64,000 nucleotides of DNA from Candidatus Zhuqueibacterota bacterium (GTDB taxonomy: Bacteria; Zhuqueibacterota; Zhuqueibacteria; Residuimicrobiales; Residuimicrobiaceae), in contig CAUJEL010000046.1 of the NCBI GenBank assembly GCA_963169875.1, positions 1-64,000 of the forward strand, written 5' to 3'. This document shows, one piece after another, positions 42,119-51,462 of the stretch; the first letter of the stretch is position 1; every line of letters begins with the position of its first letter. Position numbers and translations under genes: made by a program. The notes under the pieces are model-generated. The model searched no databases, was not told where the DNA came from, and saw nothing but the letters and a program-made list of their open reading frames with translations.

Positions 42119-44152
42119 TTATAATCCATACGCCGCGCTGATATCCAGCGGCGGCATCGGGCCGTGCAGCGGCTTGAGATCCTTGACGTACCAGTCGTAC
42201 CACGCCAGGGTGCGATGGAGCACATCGATCTGACCGGGCTGACGGCGGTTGCCGTGCCCCTCGCCCGGATACTGCACCAGGCGCACCGCCGGATGGTCGT
42301 TCATTTTGAGGCGGCGGTACAGCTCCATGCTCTGCGAGGGATGGACGCGCGTATCGGCCGCCCCGCCAAAGATGAGCATCGCGGTCTTGCTCTGGTGCGC
42401 CCAGTAGACCGGACTGCGTTTCAGGCTCAAATCCCACATCTCCTCATGCCGTTTGCCCATATGCACGTAATAATCTTCGTAGGGGATATCCGTGGTGCCG
42501 CCCTTGCTGACCAGGTCGCTGATGCCGACGAACATACACGCTGCGCGAACCAGTTCAGTGTAATAGGTGCCGAACCATGCCGCAGCATACCCGCCATAGG
42601 AGCCGCCGCCCAGGCCGACGCGTGTGCCATCGACCAGACCCTCCTTCACCAGCGCCTTGATGCCGTCGGCGACATCGTCGAACTCCACGCCGGCCGGATC
42701 GCCGAAACCCGCCAGGGCGAATTCGCCGCCATACCCGGTGCTGGCGCGGTAATTGGGGTAAAAGACAAAATAGCCGCGTCCCGCCAGCACCTGTCCCGGT
42801 TCGCTGTAGCGCGTCAACCAACCGTTGCTATAGTGACTTTCCGGGCCGCCGTGCACCAGCACAACCAGGGGATAGGTTTTACCCGCCTCGTATCCAAGCG
42901 GGTAGATCAACAGGCCTTCGATACTTTGGCCGTCGCGCGCTCTGTACGAGTAGAGCTTTTGTTCACCCAGCGTCCTCACCTTGAGCCAGGCATTCAAATC
43001 GGTGAGTTGCGTCGTGTTGCCATCTGCTTTAAGCTGGAACAGATTCCCGGGCATGGTGGATGATTGACCGGCGAGGATGATCGTGCCATCGGATCCGCCA
43101 AAACTTATATCATGGAATACAAATCCAAGCCGGGAGGAGTGAAGCGTACTCTGCCGCTGTGCGCCGGAGAGATCCACCGAGGCCAGCAGGGTGTGCACGC
43201 CTTCGCTGGCGCGGTACCAGATGCGGGCGTCGTCGCGCCAGCCCACCCAGTGAATATGTCCGCGATAATTCGCCGGCGTCAGATTGACGGTTTTACGGCT
43301 GTTCAGATCGATGACAAAGGCCTGGCTCACAGCATGGTCTTTCTGCTCGCGCGCAGCGGCGTAGGCCAGATGCGTGCCGGCGGGATTGAAACCATAATTC
43401 CCGAGTTTCCAGGGTTGGGCGACCAGCGTGGTCATCTGAGCTGTCGCCGCATCGATGAGCACGATCTTGCGGAACATGTACTGCTGATCGATGAGATTTT
43501 GTGGGCTGACCGAGGCGGCGATACGGGAACCATCGCGGTCGAATTCGAAATCCCAGACCGTCATATCCGTACTGATCTGACGCGGCGCATTTTGATCACC
43601 GGCCAGATCGAGCAGATAGAGATTGCGATGCTTGAGATTTTCCTCATAAAAAACGAATCCAAACCCTTTTTTATCCAGGTTCTTCTCAGCCGCGCTCCTG
43701 GGCGTTTCGGCGATGTAACCAATCTGCCGGCCGGATGGGTGCCAGCGATAGTATTGTACAGCGGTTTCGCTGTTGCTCAGGGGATAAGCTTCTCCGCCGT
43801 CCACAGGAATGGCATAAATCTGCGTCACGTTGGCGTTGCCGCGCTTGCCGAGGAACGAGATCAGCTTTCCGTCCGGGGACCACTGGATCGCCGATAGATT
43901 GGTTTTGTCGGTAATGTACCCGCGGCTGTTGCCGGTGGCGCGATCCAGGACGTACAATTCATTGTAGGCGCCGCCCGGTTCCTCCTGGGCCGTGCGCATG
44001 CTGTTGACGACATAGGCAATGAGAGATCCATCCGGGCTCGTTTCCACTGCGGAGATGTATTGAACCTGTTGCACATCCGCTGCTGTGAAGGGACTGGCAG
44101 CCAAGGCGACACCGGCCAATACGATGAATGCGAAAAAGAAAAACCTGCGCAT
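42119..44152 (-). CDS. secreted S9-family prolyl oligopeptidase / acylaminoacyl peptidase
   Basis: A 677-residue exported peptidase (signal peptide RFFFFAFIVLAGVALAAS). The N-terminal propeller has WD40-like segments (AIQWSPDGKLISFLG, YRWHPSGRQIGYI). The C-terminal alpha/beta hydrolase has the catalytic Ser in GGGSYGGYAA, Asp in GGAADTRVHPSQS and His in PGEGHGN. This triad and the layout match the DPP/acylaminoacyl-peptidase branch of S9. It should trim peptides in the periplasm. The start is supported by GGAGAAAA before the ATG. Monocistronic. Confidence 0.9.
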   Translation of the reverse strand: MRRFFFFAFIVLAGVALAASPFTAADVQQVQYISAVETSPDGSLIAYVVNSMRTAQEEPGGAYNELYVLDRATGNSRGYITDKTNLSAIQWSPDGKLISFLGKRGNANVTQIYAIPVDGGEAYPLSNSETAVQYYRWHPSGRQIGYIAETPRSAAEKNLDKKGFGFVFYEENLKHRNLYLLDLAGDQNAPRQISTDMTVWDFEFDRDGSRIAASVSPQNLIDQQYMFRKIVLIDAATAQMTTLVAQPWKLGNYGFNPAGTHLAYAAAREQKDHAVSQAFVIDLNSRKTVNLTPANYRGHIHWVGWRDDARIWYRASEGVHTLLASVDLSGAQRQSTLHSSRLGFVFHDISFGGSDGTIILAGQSSTMPGNLFQLKADGNTTQLTDLNAWLKVRTLGEQKLYSYRARDGQSIEGLLIYPLGYEAGKTYPLVVLVHGGPESHYSNGWLTRYSEPGQVLAGRGYFVFYPNYRASTGYGGEFALAGFGDPAGVEFDDVADGIKALVKEGLVDGTRVGLGGGSYGGYAAAWFGTYYTELVRAACMFVGISDLVSKGGTTDIPYEDYYVHMGKRHEEMWDLSLKRSPVYWAHQSKTAMLIFGGAADTRVHPSQSMELYRRLKMNDHPAVRLVQYPGEGHGNRRQPGQIDVLHRTLAWYDWYVKDLKPLHGPMPPLDISAAYGL

Positions 44153-44280
44153 GTTTTCTCCAGTTTTTTATTTTTTATCTGGTTGAGTAAAAACGGGAAT
44201 GTTAATCAAAATGACATCATTGTGACCACCACTAACCCCATGATGTGAAAATGGAGTACTATCACACATTACACACTGAT

Positions 44281-44314
44281 CTCAGACTGCAAAAACAATC
44301 AAATGCAGTCTGAG
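44281..44314. other. stem-loop after the OsmC gene
   Basis: CTCAGACTGC (44281-44290) pairs with GCAGTCTGAG (44305-44314), 10 base pairs over 14 bases, 25 bases downstream of the OsmC stop on the minus strand. No T-tract, so it is weak as a terminator. Confidence 0.45.
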
Positions 44315-44338
44315 AATCAAGCGGATTTTGCGGGACGG

Positions 44339-44755
44339 TTAAACCAGCGTGGCGGTCAGCTTTTTCTCCGGGCCGCTCAGCGCCTTGGAGACGGGACAGT
44401 TATTTTTTGCGGTCTCGGCGAGTTCCTGAAAGCGGCTCGCGGAAACGCCGGGCACGCGCGCAGTGCAGCTCAGTTCAATCAGCGTGATGGCCGGGCCTTC
44501 GCCGAGATGAACTGCGGCTGTGGCGTGAATGGATTCGGGCACAAACCCCTCTTTGGTCAGCAGCGCTGACAAAAACATCGAAAAACAGCCGGCCTGGGCC
44601 GCGCCGATCAATTCTTCCGGATTGGTTCCTGGGCCCGACTCGAAACGGGATGCGAAGGTGAAGGGGCCTTCATAGGCACCGCTGCCCAATTTCATGGTGC
44701 CGGCGCCCTCTTTGAGACTGCCTTTCCATTCCGCGTTTGCATTTCGTATGGCCAT
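44339..44755 (-). CDS. OsmC-family peroxiredoxin
   Basis: A 138-residue cytoplasmic protein that reduces organic hydroperoxides through two cysteines. Both are present: AGCFSMFLSALL (about residue 58) and NCPVSKALSG near residue 122. The N-terminal WKGSLKEGAGTMKLGSGAYEG is typical of OsmC (rather than Ohr). ATG 44755 is chosen because AAGGAG lies 8 bases upstream; the ATG two codons earlier is too close to it. Standard length; no partner regulator in sight. Confidence 0.9.
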   Translation of the reverse strand: MAIRNANAEWKGSLKEGAGTMKLGSGAYEGPFTFASRFESGPGTNPEELIGAAQAGCFSMFLSALLTKEGFVPESIHATAAVHLGEGPAITLIELSCTARVPGVSASRFQELAETAKNNCPVSKALSGPEKKLTATLV

Positions 44756-44861
44756 AATCATTTCTCCTTATTGCATGTGTGAATGAACTACATTTGCACA
44801 ATTTAACAGCAAGGAGGCCATTTTTGTTTCCTCTTGAATTTAATATTGGAATTTATTATAT

Positions 44862-46658
44862 ATGAACATGAAAAAATTCATACGCCTCATTTGTATCGCC
44901 ATCGCCTTCATGACCATGGCCTCTGCGTGCTGGGCGCAGTTCAAGATTTCCAAACCATCCTCCGTTTTTCGCACCGAGCTGGCATCCGGTCGCCATCCCT
45001 GGTACGGCCAAAATTTCCACAATCAACCGCAAAATTTTCAGTTTGTCATCCTCTGCGACCGCACCGGCGGCAACCAGCGCGGCATCTTTGAAGAGACCAT
45101 CCCCAGGATCAATCAGCTGCGGCCGGAATTTGTCATTTCAATCGGCGATCTCATCGATGGCTATACGGAGAACGATTCGCTCATCAATTGGCAGTGGCGC
45201 GATCTCGAAACAGCCATCGCCCCCCTGGAAATGCCCCTCTTTATGCTCCCCGGCAACCATGACATCAGCAATCCGCGCATGCGCCGGGTCTGGGAAAAAC
45301 GCTTTGGCACCACCTATTACCATTTCATCTACCGCGATGTGCTCTTTCTCATGATCAACAGCGAAGATCCGCCTTACGCAACGATGGGGCAGGAGCAGGT
45401 GGACTATTTTTCAAAAATCCTTGCGACAAACACGCAGGTGCGCTGGACGCTGGTCTTTCTGCATGAGCCGTTATGGACATATGAAAATCCATCCGGCTAT
45501 GCGCAATTGGACGCGCTGCTGAAAAATCGGCCGCACACGGTCATTGCCGGGCATACGCACCAGTACCGCAAGACCGAAGCGGATGGCGTGCGCCGTTACA
45601 TCGTGGCCACCACCGGCGGCGGCAGCGGCAACCGCGGAGCCGAGTTCGGCGAATTTCATCACATCGTCTGGGTCACCATGAGTGATGCCGGCCCGCTTCT
45701 GGTCAATCTGGAGGTCAGCGGCATCCTGCCCGATGACATCGTCTCGGACGCAAACTTTACAGAAGTGCAAACCCTGCGCGACGGCGCATGGATGCAGGTA
45801 AAACCCGCTGTCAGCCGGACGCATTCATGGCAGACGCTGGATGCGGAAATCCTGTTTCAGAATCCAACCACCACGCCTTTGCACATCCGCGCCGATTGGC
45901 CCGCGCAACAGGGCATCCAGTTTACGCCGCAGCAAATCGACACCCTGCTCCCGCCCGGCGGCAGATGGCCGGCGCGCATCCGCCTCTCCCCGGAAAAAGC
46001 GCTGACCACGGACAGCCTTGCTTTTCTCACCCTGGAAGCCACGGGCTCCTTTTCGCAAAAAAATTCAGGCGTGCTGACATTGCCGACCAAAAAACGCCTG
46101 CTCATGGAAACCCCGCACGCGGTCCCGCAAAAATCGTTCGCCTTGAACCTGGATGGCAGTACCGGTGAGTGGCCGGCGCATCTTTGGCACGAATGCGTCC
46201 AACCGCAGCAGGTGCAGGAGGAGTGGGATTGGCGCGGCTGCAGCGACGGCCGGTTCGGTTACGCCATTACCAAAACAGACTCTTTTCTGTATTTCGCGCT
46301 TAAATCTTTCGATGACAAGCAGCTTTTTACAGCAGGCACGCTGCAAAAAAATCAGGATCAGTTTTACATCGATGTGGAGATGCCCGGCAGAAAGGCAGTA
46401 CGCCTCAAGGTGGCGCCCGGCATTATCCACAGCGATTCGAGCTTGCAGGTAAAGGGCGCATGCCTGGCTGCATCCGGCGGTCTCGAAGCCGAACTGCGCC
46501 TGCCCCTTCCCGGCTGGCAGGAGATGCGTTTGAATTTTGGCTATATGGATCACGACCAGCCCTTCAACAACAAACCTTCCATTTTGTGGTGGCGGCCGCT
46601 CTGGGACGGAAACTTGGATTACGCCGCATCAGGACGGTTTCACATGGGGAAGGAGTGA
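44862..46658 (+). CDS. secreted metallophosphoesterase with C-terminal DOMON/CBM9-like domain
   Basis: A 598-residue exported protein (signal peptide ICIAIAFMTMASACWAQ). The calcineurin-type phosphoesterase core (about residues 55-255) has LCDRTGGN, IGDLIDG, PGNHD, FLHEPLW and AGHTHQYR, i.e. all five metal-binding motifs. Residues 420-598 resemble a CBM9/DOMON-like beta sandwich (LDGSTGEWP, DSFLYFALKSFDD, FYIDVEMPG), as seen in surface glycan-linked proteins. No ribosome site is evident; an ATG two codons later is possible. Repeat copy D begins about 40 bases after its stop. Substrate unknown. Confidence 0.82.
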   Translation: MNMKKFIRLICIAIAFMTMASACWAQFKISKPSSVFRTELASGRHPWYGQNFHNQPQNFQFVILCDRTGGNQRGIFEETIPRINQLRPEFVISIGDLIDGYTENDSLINWQWRDLETAIAPLEMPLFMLPGNHDISNPRMRRVWEKRFGTTYYHFIYRDVLFLMINSEDPPYATMGQEQVDYFSKILATNTQVRWTLVFLHEPLWTYENPSGYAQLDALLKNRPHTVIAGHTHQYRKTEADGVRRYIVATTGGGSGNRGAEFGEFHHIVWVTMSDAGPLLVNLEVSGILPDDIVSDANFTEVQTLRDGAWMQVKPAVSRTHSWQTLDAEILFQNPTTTPLHIRADWPAQQGIQFTPQQIDTLLPPGGRWPARIRLSPEKALTTDSLAFLTLEATGSFSQKNSGVLTLPTKKRLLMETPHAVPQKSFALNLDGSTGEWPAHLWHECVQPQQVQEEWDWRGCSDGRFGYAITKTDSFLYFALKSFDDKQLFTAGTLQKNQDQFYIDVEMPGRKAVRLKVAPGIIHSDSSLQVKGACLAASGGLEAELRLPLPGWQEMRLNFGYMDHDQPFNNKPSILWWRPLWDGNLDYAASGRFHMGKE

Positions 46659-46699
46659 ACACGTAGCCTGCTTTATTCAAATACTTCATACTGAGAAGG

Positions 46700-46873
46700 T
46701 TTACCCGGTTCTATTCATTTTTCGCCGAGCGCGCCGAGCTGTTTTTAGAGTGATTATCGAACAATTTTTGTCTGATTTTCAACTCAAATAAAAAAGTTGC
46801 TATCGATGCTATTTTTACGTTTTTCTTTTCTTTGCGCATCTCTGCATTCCCGGCGGTGCATAATTCAGGTTAA
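46700..46873 (-). repeat. MITE-like dispersed repeat, copy D (inverted)
   Basis: Read on the minus strand it is TTAACCTGAATTATGCACCG, then GGAATGCAGAGATGCGCAAAG, AAAAGAAAAACGTAAAAATAG, an AT-rich middle with TTGTTCGATAATCACTC, AGCTCGGCGCGCTCGGCG, ending ATGAATAGAACCGGGTAAA. About 174 bp, parallel to copies A-C in every block. It lies between the phosphoesterase gene and the corrinoid pair. Between 46874 and 47042 I see nothing I can support except the region upstream of the methyltransferase start. Confidence 0.8.
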
Positions 46874-47042
46874 GCAAGCGAAATAAAGTACTTTTCAAAA
46901 CCGGCGTGGATTCGTATATTCACTGTAATGCCCAAGCCGGATACAGCGGAGCCAAATGTCGAACATTTCTTGACCATTTTATTTTGCGCAAGTGATAACT
47001 TTTGACAGCTCATATTCAGCCAATAAACGAGGACCTATTCCA

Positions 47043-47915
47043 ATGAGCATCCCCGGTCTCACCCTTATCGCCGAATCGATCAACGATTCAGTCCCATCGA
47101 CTCATGTCCTGTTTGAGGAAAATAATCTCCAAGGCATCGTGGAGCTGGCGCGATTTCAAGCCGAGAAAGGCGCGGCGTATATCGATGTCAACGTCGGCTT
47201 ACGGACACCCGCTTTCATGGCGGAAGTGGTGCAAAAAATCCAGCAGCATATATCGCTGCCGCTGTCAATCGACACCCCGGATCCGGAAATGGCCGCCGCT
47301 GCGCTGGAAGTCTATGACAGGGCGCGCTCCGGTGATCCGATCCCCATTCTCAATTCCATCTCGGAAGCGCGGCTGGAAATGTTCGACCTGTACCAAAAGC
47401 ATCCCTTCATCCCGATTCTGCTGGCCACCGAAGGCAAGGATGAATTCGGCGGCATCAAGATGAACAAAACAGCCGCAGAGACCCACGCCACAGCCAGATC
47501 CATCGTCCACATCGCGCGGCAGCGCGTTGAAGGCCTGAGCAATGATAAAATTATCATCGATCCGGGGATCATGCCGATCGGCAGCGATTCGACCGGGAAT
47601 TTCAGGAGATTGATGAATGCAATGCAGTTGATCCATCAGGACAGCGATCTGGCGGGCGTGAATATGTCCGTGGGATTGAGTAATTTCACGGTGATGCTGC
47701 CGCCGCAGAAAGCGGACGGCTCAGCGGTGAAAGGCCCCCTTGAAAGCGCCTTTCTCACCATGGCCATGCCCCTGGGGTTGAACACGATCGTCGGTTCGGT
47801 GAAGCGCAAATATGCGCTGCTGCCGCCCGATCATCCCGCTATGCAATGCCTGACGGATGTGCTCAATCTGGAGGGCATGGAGATCATCATGCGGGTGATG
47901 AGTTATATATCTTAA
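47043..47915 (+). CDS. pterin-binding corrinoid methyltransferase (MetH/MtrH-like)
   Basis: A 290-residue TIM-barrel protein of the dihydropteroate-synthase-like pterin-binding family (AcsE, MtgA and MetH methyl-THF domains). Landmarks are LIAESIND near the N-terminus, GAAYIDVNVG (Asp and Asn), LPLSIDTPDPE, ILNSIS (Asn), and IIIDPGIMPIGSD. It probably moves a methyl group between tetrahydrofolate and the corrinoid protein encoded 53 bases downstream. ATG 47043 has GAGG 13 bases upstream; an in-frame GTG at 46992 is an alternative. The usual third partner, a substrate-specific methyltransferase, is absent. Confidence 0.82.
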   Translation: MSIPGLTLIAESINDSVPSTHVLFEENNLQGIVELARFQAEKGAAYIDVNVGLRTPAFMAEVVQKIQQHISLPLSIDTPDPEMAAAALEVYDRARSGDPIPILNSISEARLEMFDLYQKHPFIPILLATEGKDEFGGIKMNKTAAETHATARSIVHIARQRVEGLSNDKIIIDPGIMPIGSDSTGNFRRLMNAMQLIHQDSDLAGVNMSVGLSNFTVMLPPQKADGSAVKGPLESAFLTMAMPLGLNTIVGSVKRKYALLPPDHPAMQCLTDVLNLEGMEIIMRVMSYIS

Positions 47916-47968
47916 ACGACCGGCATTTTTGTTAGCGAATAATATTTCATAAATCTGGGAGTTCTGTC

Positions 47969-48637
47969 ATGCAAGAGATCACTGAACGGATTGCAACCTG
48001 TGTAGAATTGGGCAAAATATCCAAAACCACCCCTTTTCCGCCGCATATGAAAGGCCAGGACGGCGCCGACGAGATAGCGGCCGAAGCCCTGAAAAACGGC
48101 GTCCACCCCGACGCCCTCCTGGCCGGATGCATGCAGGGCATGGAACGCATCGGCAAACAATATTCCGAGAATCTGGTGTTTGTGCCCAACTTGCTCATGT
48201 CCGCTGCGGCCATGAACGCGGTGATGAAGCACCTGAAACCCTATCTGGAGAGCGGCGCCCTCAAGCGCAAAGGCACCTTCATCATCGGCACGGTTGCCGG
48301 CGATTTGCACGACCTCGGCAAAAATCTGGTCGCCATGACCATCAAGGGCGGGGGATTTGAAGTGATCGATTTGGGGGTGGACTGTTCGACGGAAAAATTT
48401 CTCAATGCCATTGCGCAGCACCCGGATTGCAGCGTCGGTCTCTCGGCTCTGTTGACCACGACCCTGATCAATATGGAAAAAAGCGTGCAGGCCATTAAAA
48501 AGGCGCATCCGTCGGTCAAGGTGCTCATCGGCGGCGCGCCGGTGACGGATAATTATTGCCGCCAGATTGGCGCTGATTTTTATTCAGCCAATCCCCAGGG
48601 CGCGGTGGAATTTTTGAACAAAAATAAAAACATATAA
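47969..48637 (+). CDS. corrinoid (B12-binding) methyl carrier protein
   Basis: A 222-residue protein with an N-terminal helical bundle (about residues 1-95: GVHPDALLAGCMQGMERIG, LVFVPNLLMSAAAMNAVM) and a C-terminal Rossmann B12 domain. The cobalt-ligating histidine lies in GDLHDLGKN (DxHxxG), followed by GFEVIDLGVD and SALLTTTL. This is the standard MtxC/MttC-type methyl carrier. It is the natural partner of the pterin methyltransferase upstream. No activating enzyme (RamA-like) is visible. The operon ends at the hairpin at 48728. Confidence 0.9.
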   Translation: MQEITERIATCVELGKISKTTPFPPHMKGQDGADEIAAEALKNGVHPDALLAGCMQGMERIGKQYSENLVFVPNLLMSAAAMNAVMKHLKPYLESGALKRKGTFIIGTVAGDLHDLGKNLVAMTIKGGGFEVIDLGVDCSTEKFLNAIAQHPDCSVGLSALLTTTLINMEKSVQAIKKAHPSVKVLIGGAPVTDNYCRQIGADFYSANPQGAVEFLNKNKNI

Positions 48638-48727
48638 AGCTGTTTCCGCCACCATAATGACCAAGCCCTCTTTTACAGGTTCATAGAGTGGCCATCTCGA
48701 ATAAAATATCAACCTGAAAACTGCTTC

Positions 48728-48782
48728 TGCCACCATGATTTCACGGCCGTCTTGCAAGGAGGCCTGTCATGGTGGCATTTTT
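48728..48782 (+). terminator. intrinsic terminator after the corrinoid pair
   Basis: TGCCACCATGA (48728-48738) pairs perfectly with TCATGGTGGCA (48767-48777), and five T residues follow. The 28-base loop is long. A related sequence (CCGCCACCATAATGA) lies about 80 bases earlier, near 48646. Confidence 0.75.
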
Positions 48783-48793
48783 ATGTGCGCTGT

Positions 48794-49936
48794 CTAATCC
48801 ACTTGACCAGATTGCTTCATCTCCTTATAGATCATCCCCCGCCAATGGTAGGCGTACATGGTGTCGCCGATGAGCTGCGCCAGCAGCCACGGCGCCTCTT
48901 CTTCATACTGAGACGGGTCCATTTGGAACTGATACCGTTTCAAAACACGGGTCACATCGTCTTTTCCCGAAAGCCACACATTGCCATGGTGGGCAATACA
49001 CACGATAATATCTCCATTGGGTGCAAGATGGGGATTTTGAAAAACCAGAACGCCGCCCATGGATTCATGGGGTTTGGGGAGATAGCCCACTCTTTGCAGC
49101 GACTTGTCGATCTCTGTGGAGACAAAAGTGATTTCCTCGAGAAAATGGCCCTTATAATCATACTTGCGAATGACAGGATAATAGTCAAAGACGCACCAGA
49201 TATATTCCGAATTCGCATCGGCCAGGACGTGGTAGGGCAGCCGCCGTGAAAAAGAAAAGACCAGGGTATCGTCTGCTGTGACAGGGCCGAGATTGCGTAA
49301 CTCCTGACTCTTGCCGTCGTGCACGGTGATCATATGGAGCAGATCCGCATGCAATGGCGGCGGATCGCCAGGTTTCTTTTGCAGAATCTCGGGGGCGCAG
49401 ATCTGACCGGTCTTGGAAGGCGCAAAGAGCAGAACACCATTACAACCTACGGCGAAATTGGGGCGCTCGAGCATGGTATTAGTGATCGTGCGCAGGTAGT
49501 TCAATCCCAGATCATAGACTTTGATGTGGTTGAAAAAATCCGGGATGTAAATCTCGTCGCCTGCGCGCAAAAGGGTGCGGTGCATGTATTCAAATTTGCC
49601 CGGTCCCTCTTTGGCGCCCTGGTACTGTTTGACGAAGCGGCCGTGGGCGTTTAATTGGACAATACGGGTGCTGATGTCATCCCATAACAGCAGGGTTGAA
49701 TCCGGCCCTGGCGTCAGCATGTGAATGCTGCGCACATGCGGCATTTTGCGTTTACCGTCTTTGACGTGGCGCTGATTGTCATAGATGAGTTGCACGGGAA
49801 TCTGTTCCGCAGGCAGGGTTTTATCCACCTCTTCGAGATCGATTATGGTGGATTTTTGCGGCAGGTAATCGGGTGCTGGCTTTTGGCAGGCCAGCGCCAG
49901 GGCGACTGCACAAGTAATGATCGTCAACTTGTTCAT
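48794..49936 (-). CDS. 6-bladed beta-propeller lipoprotein
   Basis: A 380-residue exported lipoprotein (MNKLTIITCAVALALAC, Cys17). The mature part has the six-blade style of Bacteroidota propeller proteins (BF3164/NHL-like): VRSIHMLTPGPDSTLLLWD, IVQLNAHGRFVKQYQGAKEGPGKF, VYDLGLNYLRTI, IRKYDYKGHFLEEITF. Such proteins sit on the cell surface or in the periplasm; ligand unknown. The start at 49936 is chosen because AAGGGAG lies before it, and the in-frame start at 49966 is dropped. Monocistronic. The gap 49937-50158 holds nothing I can support. Confidence 0.8.
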   Translation of the reverse strand: MNKLTIITCAVALALACQKPAPDYLPQKSTIIDLEEVDKTLPAEQIPVQLIYDNQRHVKDGKRKMPHVRSIHMLTPGPDSTLLLWDDISTRIVQLNAHGRFVKQYQGAKEGPGKFEYMHRTLLRAGDEIYIPDFFNHIKVYDLGLNYLRTITNTMLERPNFAVGCNGVLLFAPSKTGQICAPEILQKKPGDPPPLHADLLHMITVHDGKSQELRNLGPVTADDTLVFSFSRRLPYHVLADANSEYIWCVFDYYPVIRKYDYKGHFLEEITFVSTEIDKSLQRVGYLPKPHESMGGVLVFQNPHLAPNGDIIVCIAHHGNVWLSGKDDVTRVLKRYQFQMDPSQYEEEAPWLLAQLIGDTMYAYHWRGMIYKEMKQSGQVD

Positions 49937-50158
49937 AGTACGGACTCCCTTGAAAGTGTGCACCAAACTGCGCTCACAAACAGAGGCAGGGCTATCCTCT
50001 TCTTATTGATAGCGATTTAGTGCATAAAAATCAAGGGCAAAAATCGCCACTCCTTTCACGTCGTATGGCAGGAGGGCAGCCGTCAGCAGCAGAGAGTAGA
50101 ATAAACGCCGCAAAGCCGGCCCCCCCATGCGGCAATCATCGACGAGTGAGGTGACGTT

Positions 50159-51304
50159 CTATTTTCTATTTGGATTATAGCGCACCGGTTTACCCTCCAC
50201 CCGCTCGATCGGATCATTCACATAAACCTTGCCCAGGCCAATGGCGGAAGTGAAAGTGCCTCCCTTTCTGTCCTCGCTGATCCCGTCCGAATAGCCGAGG
50301 TCCACGGGAATTTTCCCGCGCCCGCCCTGGGCATCAATGACAAAGGTCGGACGCAGAAAACCGGTGGTGGCGCCGCAGAGGTCACGGCAGATTTCTTTTC
50401 CCTTGTAAACCTCCGTTCTGAAGTGCCCGGTTCCCTCCACCAAATCCGCGTAGTAGAGATAATAGGGTTTGATGCCCATCCGGCCAAGTCCATGCATGAG
50501 TTCGCGCATTACATCGGTATCATCGTTGACACCCTTGAGAAGGACGGTCTGATTGCCGATGGGAATGCCCAAATCCCGCAGGCATTTCACCGCCTGATAA
50601 CTCTGTTCGGTAATCTCGTTGGGATGATTGAAATGGGTATTGATAAATAATTGCGGTTCCTTCAACGATTTGGGCGTATGTTTTTTTAACATCTCGATGA
50701 ATTCTTTATCCTCATATATTTTTTGCGGCCAGACACAGGGAACGCGGCTGCCGATGCGGATGAGGTCGAGGTGCTTTATTTGCCGTAATCTACCAAGTAT
50801 ATCGTCGAGTTTTTTGCTGCCGAGGAGCAGAGGATCACCGCCGGAAATCAGCACATCGCGGATGTCGTCGTGGGTGGCTATGTATTCGATCCCCTTGTTG
50901 ATCTCGTCCGCGCTGGGATGTTTGTGCTCATCGCCGACCTTGCGTTTTCTCGTGCAGAAGCGGCAGTACATGGCGCATTCGATGGAAACAAAAAGCAGCA
51001 CACGATCCGGATAGCGGTGGATGATGGTTCTGGGGCCGCCCAACGGGATGTCACCCTCTTCATCCAGCGGATCCTCGGTGAGGTCCATGAAATGCTCGAG
51101 TTCAAGGACATCGGGAACAGCCTGTTTCCAGATGCCGTCATTCACTTTTTCAATCAGACTCAGATAGTACGTGTTTATCCGCATCGGATACTTGGCGATG
51201 ACATCTCTGAGTCTGGGATCGACTCTGGCTTTTTGACTGGTGAGCCATTTCTCCAGATCTTCATAACTCTTGAGCGAATTTTTCAGAATTTCCTTGTAGG
51301 CCAT
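50159..51304 (-). CDS. kamA: KamA-family radical SAM aminomutase (lysine 2,3-aminomutase-like)
   Basis: A 381-residue radical SAM enzyme with PLP. The cluster motif CAMYCRFC has Cys at 110, 114 and 117, and SGGDPLLL and GSRVPCVWPQ are typical of the family. Residues matching the lysine-binding Asp pair appear to be kept (VNDDTDVMRE and YYADLVEGTGHF). Glutamate 2,3-aminomutases replace these, so lysine is the likelier substrate; this is read by eye. Beta-lysine can serve as a compatible-solute precursor or a catabolic intermediate. CAGGAGAAG precedes the ATG. No beta-lysine acetyltransferase is adjacent. Confidence 0.82.
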   Translation of the reverse strand: MAYKEILKNSLKSYEDLEKWLTSQKARVDPRLRDVIAKYPMRINTYYLSLIEKVNDGIWKQAVPDVLELEHFMDLTEDPLDEEGDIPLGGPRTIIHRYPDRVLLFVSIECAMYCRFCTRKRKVGDEHKHPSADEINKGIEYIATHDDIRDVLISGGDPLLLGSKKLDDILGRLRQIKHLDLIRIGSRVPCVWPQKIYEDKEFIEMLKKHTPKSLKEPQLFINTHFNHPNEITEQSYQAVKCLRDLGIPIGNQTVLLKGVNDDTDVMRELMHGLGRMGIKPYYLYYADLVEGTGHFRTEVYKGKEICRDLCGATTGFLRPTFVIDAQGGRGKIPVDLGYSDGISEDRKGGTFTSAIGLGKVYVNDPIERVEGKPVRYNPNRK

Positions 51305-51462
51305 GATCGCTTCTCCTGCTTGAACAACAATGTATGCGTGTATGTTACCCGAAAATGAATAACGACCGATTTCTCCCGGTTTTCGAATTCACCCAGGTTG
51401 AAATCCCTCTTAATCGTTTAGAATTTCTAAATAACATTACCTGATTGGATAGTTTTCCCCCT

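Noticed and set aside
42164..43897. Two plus-strand ORFs opposite the S9 peptidase
   Set aside because: Both are antisense to a gene with a full catalytic triad and propeller motifs; no independent support.
44830..44862. TTGAAT and TATATA as a promoter in front of the phosphoesterase
   Set aside because: The -10 would abut the start codon, so transcription would begin inside the coding region; not accepted.
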